Origin: Verrucomicrobiota bacterium
GTDB taxonomy: Bacteria; Verrucomicrobiota; Verrucomicrobiia; Limisphaerales; AV2
Length of the DNA: 6,700 nt
Assembly: GCA_003219675.1 (NCBI GenBank)
Contig: QHPW01000159.1
Location: 1,455-8,154, forward strand
Direction: 5' to 3'
Positions 1 through 5,093 of this stretch are shown here, in pieces. Position 1 is the first letter of the stretch; each line of letters starts with the position of its first letter. Below the pieces are notes generated by a model. It made no database searches. It saw only the letters and a list, made by a program, of their open reading frames with translations, and was not told the origin of the DNA. The translations under genes and the position numbers were made by a program.

Positions 1-229
1 TGTTCGGAAGCGTGTTTGTTCTCATGCTGTCCCAGCGGCTCCGGATCGCGCGCTCCCGATCCAGCAGGAATGCGCCCTGACGGATCGATTCTTTCAATTC
101 CGCGATCCGATCGGAGCGCGCCTTCCAACTGCGCGCAAGCGGGGAGAAGATCAGCCGCTCCGACACCAGCAACGCGACTGCGCCGATGGCGACGATGGCC
201 AGTGCCTGTTGCCGGTTCTTAATTTTCAT
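1..229 (-). CDS. gspM: GspM-like T2SS inner-membrane platform protein (5' part, runs off window)
   Basis: The frame starts at ATG 229-227 and stays open for 76 codons to the left edge, so only the N-terminus is seen. It begins MKIKNRQQALAIV, a short basic cytoplasmic tail. A single hydrophobic segment follows at about residues 8-23. After it comes a charged, probably helical or coiled-coil stretch (about 33-70) rich in Arg, Lys, Glu and Asp. A short N-in tail, one membrane span and a periplasmic coiled coil is the GspM/PilO layout. GspM pairs with GspL in the inner membrane and helps hold the ATPase and pseudopilus assembly site. The start overlaps the end of gspL by 11 bases and has a strong Shine-Dalgarno. 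Identity rests mainly on its place directly after gspL and on this topology, because the ferredoxin-like periplasmic domain lies outside the window. A PilO-family name would be equally fair. Confidence 0.7.
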   Translation of the reverse strand, partial: MKIKNRQQALAIVAIGAVALLVSERLIFSPLARSWKARSDRIAELKESIRQGAFLLDRERAIRSRWDSMRTNTLPN

Positions 230-1664
230 TGGCCCCTCCTTCACCCCATTGAAAGTTGAACGTGAATTGCAACGGCGTTTTGCCCCGCATCTGATCGACC
301 TTCACGTTGCCGATTTCTTTGGCATGCCGCAATTGGTCGAGCATTCCCAGAAACGCCTGGCTGTCACGGGCGGTGCCGGAACAAGTGACCGTCGAGAGGT
401 TCCGAATTTCCACTGTTTTTGCCGAAACCACGCCGTCCTCCGGAAACGCCTCCGTGAGTTTGCGCAGGATGCTCAGGTTGCGGAGCGATTCGTCAAACCA
501 CGGGCGGTATTTCCTGATCTGTTGCTGCATCTCCTCAAGCTCTTTGACCTTCGGCCCCGTGGTTGTCCATTTAGATTGCAGCCGCGTGAGCTGCCACTGC
601 TGGAGCAGGAAGGCCCCGGCGAACAGCAACCCGACCGAACCCGCTGTGGCCCCGACCCACGCCAGCTTCTTTGAGGAGAACCGGGTGGTGATTTGCTGCC
701 AGGAACTCGTTTTCGGCGGGAGGAACTCCAAACCAGGAGGCGCTCCCGTCAGGTATTTTGCGGCCAAACTGAGCGCCGGTGAAACCGCCGTATCCGAAGG
801 GAGGCGACTCCCGAACTCATCGGCCGAATAGCCTTTCACCAGTTCGACTTGAATTCCCATCGACTCCACGCGAGGCCGGATGTCACTCGCAAAACGTTGC
901 ACAAACTCGCCCCGCCCGAAAACTCTTACCTTCCGCACGGCGGCGCGAAACTCAACCGGCAACTGGCCGAGGGTGACTCTGATTTCCCGCGCCAGCAGGT
1001 CGGCGTAGAGCCGCTTCTGCACCCCTTCGGTTTCGATGGCGCCATCCAACGCGCGCAACGCGCCAACCCCGCCTCCGCAAGTCACCTGCAGATCCACGCT
1101 GTTCTCGCCGATGGCCAGCGTCAGCGTGTCCAGCAGCGATTCCTTGCCCGCCCGTTGCAACGCGCTGATCCCGAGCGTAAAGCTCACCGGCTTGAGTTGC
1201 GCCGATCTCAACACCTTTTCCAGTTGCCAGAGGTGGTTTCGGGGAATGGCCACCAGGGTGGCGTATTGCTCGCCGCTGGCGGAACGACAGCGCGAGTGGC
1301 AGACAGACAGCGTGTCCAGGCCGTAGGGAAAACCGCGTTCGGCTTCGATTTCCAGAAAACCGGCCGCATCCGCTTCCGGCAGGTCAGGGATTTTCGTTTG
1401 CAGGGTCAGCGCCCAGCTCAGCGGAACGCCCACCACGCACCGGCGTTCGCGAATTCCCGACTGGTCCAGGTGATTCCGAATTTCGCGACCGGCCAGCTCC
1501 GGATCGCCGGTCAGAGGATTCAGCGTGAGGGAAATGCTGAAATTCTTCAGAACCTGAAGCGACCCGTTGGTACGGCGCAAGACGACGCCTTCAAGCCGCC
1601 CTCCGTCAAGCGCCAGGCCCAGAATCGAGGACGGCACGCGTTTCTGTTGTAACAATTTGATCAT
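219..1664 (-). CDS. gspL: GspL: T2SS platform protein, PilM-like cytoplasmic plus PilN-like periplasmic domains
   Basis: The product is 481 residues. GspL sits in the inner membrane, binds the GspE ATPase through its cytoplasmic domain and pairs with GspM. Residues about 10-305 look like the actin-like PilM/GspL fold: SSILGLALDGG at 12-22, and LTLAIGENSVDLQV at 181-194 as a second degenerate phosphate-loop-like strand. The usual Ser/Thr after the first Asp-Gly is missing, so ATP binding is doubtful. GLEFLPPK (311-318) comes just before the membrane span (about 334-354) and recalls the PilN N-terminal motif that binds PilM. A coiled coil follows (about 357-400). The C-terminal part (about 416-474) has the PilN pattern of strand, CSGTA turn, helix FLGMLDQL and final strand FTFNFQW. 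I chose ATG 1664, which overlaps the gspK stop as ATGA and has AAGG seven bases upstream. The same frame is open for 114 more codons upstream, but that part runs through gspK and is Arg-rich nonsense. Length is above the roughly 400 residues of proteobacterial GspL. Confidence 0.87.
   Translation of the reverse strand: MIKLLQQKRVPSSILGLALDGGRLEGVVLRRTNGSLQVLKNFSISLTLNPLTGDPELAGREIRNHLDQSGIRERRCVVGVPLSWALTLQTKIPDLPEADAAGFLEIEAERGFPYGLDTLSVCHSRCRSASGEQYATLVAIPRNHLWQLEKVLRSAQLKPVSFTLGISALQRAGKESLLDTLTLAIGENSVDLQVTCGGGVGALRALDGAIETEGVQKRLYADLLAREIRVTLGQLPVEFRAAVRKVRVFGRGEFVQRFASDIRPRVESMGIQVELVKGYSADEFGSRLPSDTAVSPALSLAAKYLTGAPPGLEFLPPKTSSWQQITTRFSSKKLAWVGATAGSVGLLFAGAFLLQQWQLTRLQSKWTTTGPKVKELEEMQQQIRKYRPWFDESLRNLSILRKLTEAFPEDGVVSAKTVEIRNLSTVTCSGTARDSQAFLGMLDQLRHAKEIGNVKVDQMRGKTPLQFTFNFQWGEGGANEN
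235..241 (-). promoter_or_regulatory. Strong Shine-Dalgarno for gspM
   Basis: On the minus strand AAGGAGG (241-235) is followed by five bases (ggcca) and then ATG 229-227. It lies inside the last codons of gspL. It fixes the gspM start and suggests that gspM can be initiated independently of the ribosome finishing gspL. Confidence 0.75.
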
Positions 1665-2989
1665 CGTATCGCCTTGGCGAGCAGCAACGTGTCCCGGGTC
1701 TGTTTGCCCAGCCCCCAGCCCATGTGAGTCAGGTCCTGCCGATAAAGAATCCTCGGCGCGCCATCGCTGGTGTCGAAAATGTATTTCACCCGCCGGTATC
1801 CCCGTCCGTAATGGCCGACGGCAGCGATGTCCGCGGTGAACTGGTAGGTCTTCCCTGTGAGATAGGGGCCCACCAATCGGGCGGCGCGCGCATCCAACAC
1901 GTTTTTGACCCAGGACATCGAGGTCAATGGACCTGCTTGTGATTCGCGGTAGGCCACTAACGGCACCGCTTTGTTGGTGTCGGCGCCGGCGCCGCTGAAC
2001 AGGCACGATAAAACGGCGACACTGGCGCTGTTCACATTCACAAGGCCGTCGATGTTCGGATTCCTGATTTGGTCTTCGATCTTTGCGAAATCCTCCGCGC
2101 TGATGCCGCTTTGAAAGTAGAAATCCAAAACGCTGGTGTAGGTTCGGCCTGGAGGCACGTTCACACTCGCGCCGCGAAGAAAAGTCCCCAGCTGAGTTGC
2201 ATTGGTCACCGCCACGCGGGCCGTGCCGTTGGTAGTCATCCCTGGTTCGTGGCTGTAAACGGTCACGTATTCGAGAATGCCGGGGTCCAACCGGCCATTC
2301 TGGTCGTCACTGGGGGGCGACACCGCTCCGTCGTTCTCATTCAGATCGAGAACCCCGTTGAGATTCACGTCTTCACCGTAGAGGATGTCCAGATCCGCGC
2401 CATACACGAGACGCAGTTCGTCCACGCTTTCGAACGGCGCGTTCTTGCACATATACGGCGGGTTGAGCCTCAGGTAGGTGTCCGACTCCGCGCCGCCGGA
2501 TGGGTTGCTGTTGGCGCTGCTGCGCCAGGACACGATGTTGGCGGCGAGCTCCGGCGTCATGCGAGGAAGCATCAACAGCATGTTGGTAGTGGCCGTGTTG
2601 AGGTTCAATTTCGAGGCCTCATCGACCAGGCCAAAATGCGCGGTTGTTGGAGGGTCCTGAGGGTTGCCGCGTCCGATCAACCAGAAAGCCGCATCGCCCA
2701 CAGGCACAGCGCTAAACCGGTAGGCATTGGTGTCCGGCGGGGTTCCAGCCCGCTGCGCGTTCGCCAGGACGTTGCTGACGTAACGCGCCGCGCCCGCGAT
2801 GGCCTCCTCCGCTTCCATGCCGGCGACGCGGTTGTCCGCCGCGCGCAGTTCGAAAGACATCGAGTGCGCGAAATACAGCGCAATGCTCACCAGCCCGAAC
2901 GCAATCCAAAGCACGATGATCAGTACCGAACCGTTCCGGACCGCTCTGCGTTGATCGGAAAATGCCTTGCCGGCGACGCGGAGTTTCAT
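1661..2989 (-). CDS. gspK: GspK: T2SS minor pseudopilin at the pseudopilus tip
   Basis: The product is 442 residues. GspK caps the pseudopilus with GspI and GspJ. The N-terminus has a basic leader ending in RNG (18-20), then the hydrophobic helix SVLIIVLWIAFGLVSIALYF (21-40). Cleavage is predicted at Gly20-Ser21. Position +5 is Ile rather than Glu, the known hallmark of GspK among pseudopilins. Two helix-hairpin-helix-like stretches of the GspK SAM-like domain are visible: KLNLNTATTNMLLMLPRMTP (127-146) and LVNVNSASVAVLSCLF (316-331). FESVDELRLVYG (186-197) is also typical of the family. At 207-218 and 227-235 lie two EF-hand-like loops (DVNLNGVLDLNE and SDDQNGRLD), plausible Ca2+ sites. The gene starts at ATG 2989 with GGAGG six bases upstream, shares ATGA with the gspJ stop and ends in ATGA with gspL. 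It is longer than the roughly 320 residues common in proteobacteria. Confidence 0.94.
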   Translation of the reverse strand: MKLRVAGKAFSDQRRAVRNGSVLIIVLWIAFGLVSIALYFAHSMSFELRAADNRVAGMEAEEAIAGAARYVSNVLANAQRAGTPPDTNAYRFSAVPVGDAAFWLIGRGNPQDPPTTAHFGLVDEASKLNLNTATTNMLLMLPRMTPELAANIVSWRSSANSNPSGGAESDTYLRLNPPYMCKNAPFESVDELRLVYGADLDILYGEDVNLNGVLDLNENDGAVSPPSDDQNGRLDPGILEYVTVYSHEPGMTTNGTARVAVTNATQLGTFLRGASVNVPPGRTYTSVLDFYFQSGISAEDFAKIEDQIRNPNIDGLVNVNSASVAVLSCLFSGAGADTNKAVPLVAYRESQAGPLTSMSWVKNVLDARAARLVGPYLTGKTYQFTADIAAVGHYGRGYRRVKYIFDTSDGAPRILYRQDLTHMGWGLGKQTRDTLLLAKAIR

Positions 2990-3711
2990 CGTGAACCTCC
3001 ACCGGCTTGCTGCGTTCGATTCGTGCGCGCCTGAACGACGACAGGAACAACGAGTTCAACCGGCGCAGGCGCAGACAAAGCGCGTCCGGTTTCCGGCGCG
3101 GCAAGTTGGATCAGGACCTTGATGGCTTTGGGCAGATTGTTCGTCAGGCCGGTTGTCGGATCGGTGGTCGTCGAGTCCCACGAATCACGCCATTGCGTGC
3201 CGTCGTAATAGTAGAACGTCATGCCCTGCACGCCGCTCATCAGCCACTGCTCGGCCGGCTCGTCTTGCATAGTCGCAGGAAGCAAATTGCGCTCGACGGC
3301 ACGGATCAACTCCCTGCCGGCAGCAGCGCGATTCGTCGGATCAGCCAGGACGTAGGAAACTCTTTGGATTTGCGCCCATGGCGACGTTTGATCAATCAAT
3401 CCGGTGGACGTGTAAAAATCGGGGCTGGACTGTCCCCCCACGAGGTTGGTGATGGCAGTGGTCTGAAAGACGCCTGACAATGGCCCACCCGGCATAACGA
3501 TGTTCTCGAGATCGCGTTTGAGGATCGCCAGTCCTTGTTGCATGGGCAACGCCTGCTCCAGGGATTCGCTCGCCCGGTTGCGCAGACGCAGCGCGCCGTA
3601 AAGCACCGAGTTCATCGCGGCCAGCACAATCGCGAAAACCATCACGGCGATCAGCAGCTCGAGCAAAGTGAACCCATGCGTTCGTCGCGAGTCTGGAAAC
3701 GCCGTGTTCAT
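2986..3711 (-). CDS. gspJ: GspJ: T2SS minor pseudopilin
   Basis: The product is 241 residues. GspJ forms the pseudopilus tip complex with GspI and GspK. The leader MNTAFPDSRRTHG ends in Gly13. The class III (prepilin) signal FTLLELLIAVMVFAIVLAA follows from Phe14, with Glu18 at +5. Cleavage by the prepilin peptidase is predicted at Gly13-Phe14. The helix continues to about residue 55, then QGLAILKRDLENIV (59-72), a stretch well placed in GspJ proteins. Near the C-terminus, MTFYYYDGTQWRDSWDS (164-180) and LPKAIKVLIQL (193-203) match the conserved GspJ pattern of a Tyr/Asp-Gly turn, Trp-x(3)-Trp and Leu-Pro-x-Ala. The gene starts at ATG 3711 in an ATGA overlap with gspI and has only a poor GGTGG far upstream, so its translation is probably coupled to gspI. 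The frame extends upstream to 3837, but that part is gspI in another phase. Confidence 0.9.
   Translation of the reverse strand: MNTAFPDSRRTHGFTLLELLIAVMVFAIVLAAMNSVLYGALRLRNRASESLEQALPMQQGLAILKRDLENIVMPGGPLSGVFQTTAITNLVGGQSSPDFYTSTGLIDQTSPWAQIQRVSYVLADPTNRAAAGRELIRAVERNLLPATMQDEPAEQWLMSGVQGMTFYYYDGTQWRDSWDSTTTDPTTGLTNNLPKAIKVLIQLAAPETGRALSAPAPVELVVPVVVQARTNRTQQAGGGSR
2996..3000 (-). promoter_or_regulatory. Shine-Dalgarno for gspK
   Basis: On the minus strand GGAGG (3000-2996) is followed by ttcacg and then ATG 2989-2987, a spacing of six bases. It lies inside the last codons of gspJ (Gly-Gly-Ser-Arg) and supports the chosen gspK start. Confidence 0.7.
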
Positions 3712-4115
3712 TGCGTTGAATTGTCCACCAGCGTGCTCAGGCGCACGTCGTAATCGCGGCCCTGGACCGGGAAGATGACCTGAACGGTGATGAGTTGCAT
3801 GGCGTCCTGCGACCAGGGTTCCGAGCGCATGGACCAATGATACTGTTGCGCCCCTTCCTGAACCACGCCGTTTTGGGTCGCGCCTCGCAACTGGCCGGTC
3901 ACGATCAGCTCATTGAGCATGCGCTCGGCAATGCGGGCGGCCGCTGCCTTGCGCTGCCCGACCTGCCCTGCAAGGTTCGCCAGACGCAGGCCATCCACCG
4001 CCACTGGAATCACAATGGCCATAAACAACAGCGCCGCCAGCACCTCCACCAGCGTGAAGGCCGCGCGCGCGCGCCTAACGGCGGGCCTTGGGGGAGTCAT
4101 TGGCTTGAATCTCAT
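3708..4115 (-). CDS. gspI: GspI: T2SS minor pseudopilin
   Basis: The product is 135 residues, a normal GspI length. The prepilin signal is RRARAAFTLVEVLAALLFMA (14-33), with Phe20 at +1 and Glu24 at +5. The residue before the cut is Ala19 rather than the usual Gly. After the hydrophobic helix comes AAAARIAERMLNELI (57-71), resembling the GspI helix that holds the tip complex together. The short C-terminal part contains YHWSMRSEPW (92-101) and LITVQVIFPV (108-117), the Trp-containing and Val-rich strands expected of GspI. Two in-frame ATGs are possible, 4115-4113 or 4100-4098. Neither has a good Shine-Dalgarno, and I list the longer. Both overlap the end of gspH (by 41 or 26 bases). The C-terminus overlaps gspJ as ATGA. 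Position between gspH and gspJ supports the name. The sequence alone would also fit a generic minor pseudopilin. Confidence 0.88.
   Translation of the reverse strand: MRFKPMTPPRPAVRRARAAFTLVEVLAALLFMAIVIPVAVDGLRLANLAGQVGQRKAAAARIAERMLNELIVTGQLRGATQNGVVQEGAQQYHWSMRSEPWSQDAMQLITVQVIFPVQGRDYDVRLSTLVDNSTQ
4062..4074. repeat. 13-base alternating CG run at the start of gspI
   Basis: An uninterrupted alternating C-G tract of 13 bases. It falls in gspI codons for the Arg-Ala-Arg-Ala part of the leader, beginning directly after the gspH stop codon (TAG at 4077-4075 on the minus strand). Such a tract can slip or form Z-DNA, but codon choice in an Arg/Ala-rich leader may be the whole explanation. Confidence 0.6.
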
Positions 4116-4644
4116 ATTTCAGGCGATTCGTACTTTCCACAATCCAGATCGGATCATCCTTGCCTTGCCGAAATCCAATGCGTTCTGGACTGGTCTCACC
4201 GATAAAACCGTCGGGCGTAAAACGGATCATCGGCGTGTTGTCCGTGCCCGCCATGGTCTGGTTCAGCGGATTCGTCTGCGCGGCAACGACGGGGGTTTGC
4301 ACCTCCATCCGCAGTTCTTCGCTCAACCCGAACCGCACCGCGTTGCTGTCGCCGTCGGTATAGCCGGCTTGCTGCTGCAAACCGTAGGCTCCGCGCCGGG
4401 GATCCATCCACAACACCATCGGCACTCCTTCCGACACCGCCCGGGTCTGGCCGTAGCGCGTCAGCGACAAAAACCGGCGCGCTTCCGAATCCAGGTTTCG
4501 TCCGCGAAAAAAGCCTTTCAAAGACGGCAAGGCCACGCCAACCACAATCAACAGCAGCGCCATGACTAGAATCAACTCGATCAGCGTGAACCCTGGCACA
4601 CGACAGCTCTCATGGTTTCTGATTCTGCCAGTTCGTAATGTCAT
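4075..4644 (-). CDS. gspH: GspH: T2SS minor pseudopilin
   Basis: The product is 189 residues from ATG 4644. GspH is a minor pseudopilin that joins the pseudopilus fibre near its tip. The leader MTLRTGRIRNHESCRVPG ends in Gly18. FTLIELILVMALLLIVVG follows, with Phe19 at +1 and Glu23 at +5. Next is a helical region with LDSEARRFLSLTRYGQTRAV, the GspH/FimT-type continuation in which the helix carries small and Arg residues. The region with FTPDGFIG matches the conserved Phe-x-Pro-Asp-Gly turn of GspH proteins. The start overlaps the end of gspG by 35 bases. Two adjacent ATGs are available (4647 and 4644); AAGGA at 4656-4652 lies seven bases from the second and four from the first, so the second is preferred. 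The open frame reaches 4800, but that part is gspG in another phase. The C-terminus ends within gspI. The name rests on position and prepilin type; FimT-like pseudopilin is the alternative. Confidence 0.87.
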   Translation of the reverse strand: MTLRTGRIRNHESCRVPGFTLIELILVMALLLIVVGVALPSLKGFFRGRNLDSEARRFLSLTRYGQTRAVSEGVPMVLWMDPRRGAYGLQQQAGYTDGDSNAVRFGLSEELRMEVQTPVVAAQTNPLNQTMAGTDNTPMIRFTPDGFIGETSPERIGFRQGKDDPIWIVESTNRLKYEIQANDSPKARR

Positions 4645-5077
4645 CATCGGTTCCTTCACGTCCATCCGGTCCCATGGAAATGATATCGTAGGAGCTGGGA
4701 TTGTGTTTGCCGGGACACACGTAGATGTAAGGGTGGCGCCAGGGGTCGTCGGGGATGCCGCTCTCGTTCTGCAGGTAGGGACCATGCCAACTCTGGGCAT
4801 CTCGCGGTTGTTGTATCAGGTCCATCAGGCCGCTTTTGCCTTTGGGATAGTAACCGTTGTCCGTCTCAAACATATCCAGCGCCGTCTTGAAGGTGGAAAT
4901 TTGGGTTTCCGCCTGGGTTTTGCGGGCACGCTCGCTCGTGCCGGAGAACTTGGGCAGGACGATGGCCGCCAAGGTGCCGAGAACGACCAGCACCAGGAGC
5001 AATTCAACCAGCGTAAAGGCCTTCCGGGCCGGGCGGTGAGGGTGAAACAGGATGGGAGATTTGATTATCATGTTCAT
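4610..5077 (-). CDS. gspG: GspG: major pseudopilin of the T2SS
   Basis: The product is 155 residues from ATG 5077. GspG polymerises into the pseudopilus shaft in the periplasm, driven by GspE and GspF. The leader ends PARKA (16-20), followed by FTLVELLLVLVVLGTLAAIV (21-40) and LPKFSG. Phe21 is +1 and Glu25 is +5. Ala20, not Gly, stands before the predicted cut. Family landmarks follow in order: ALDMFETDNGYYPK (66-79), GPYL (99-102), the DDPW loop with PYIYVCPG (110-123), then YDIISMGPDG (130-139) and DDDITNW (144-150). The last segments form the C-terminal Ca2+-binding loop known in GspG, and its acidic residues are present. Together these make it GspG rather than a type IV pilin. The start lies 16 bases after the gspF stop. 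There is no clear Shine-Dalgarno; an A/T-rich stretch precedes it. A second ATG at 5071 would give a leader two residues shorter. Confidence 0.96.
   Translation of the reverse strand: MNMIIKSPILFHPHRPARKAFTLVELLLVLVVLGTLAAIVLPKFSGTSERARKTQAETQISTFKTALDMFETDNGYYPKGKSGLMDLIQQPRDAQSWHGPYLQNESGIPDDPWRHPYIYVCPGKHNPSSYDIISMGPDGREGTDDDITNWQNQKP
4652..4656 (-). promoter_or_regulatory. Shine-Dalgarno for gspH inside gspG
   Basis: On the minus strand AAGGA (4656-4652) precedes the ATGATG pair at 4647-4642. Spacing is seven bases to the second ATG and four to the first. This favours the start at 4644. Confidence 0.5.
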
Positions 5078-5093
5078 GCGCCGATAGAGGTTT

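Noticed and set aside
849..1652. Plus-strand open frame of 267 codons opposite gspL.
   Set aside because: It mirrors gspL codons, is rich in Gln, Arg and Ala, shows no domain and crosses no gene boundary that would need it.
1665..2006. N-terminal extension of gspL by 114 residues.
   Set aside because: The extra residues overlap gspK in another phase and are Arg/His-rich; the PilM-like domain begins just after ATG 1664, which also forms an ATGA overlap.
2069..3034. Plus-strand open frame of 321 codons opposite gspK.
   Set aside because: It is antisense to a clear gspK, is rich in His, Arg and Val with no recognisable domain, and is the usual mirror frame of a GC-rich gene.
3712..3837. N-terminal extension of gspJ by 42 residues.
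   Set aside because: It overlaps gspI in another phase. A prepilin leader is normally short, and MNTAFPDSRRTHG before FTLLE fits.
4645..4800. N-terminal extension of gspH by 52 residues.
   Set aside because: It would overlap gspG by over 150 bases and give an implausibly long prepilin leader.
5078..5093. Possible promoter or terminator in the short F/G gap.
   Set aside because: Only 16 bases, with no inverted repeat and no convincing -35/-10 pair; A/T-richness alone is not enough.
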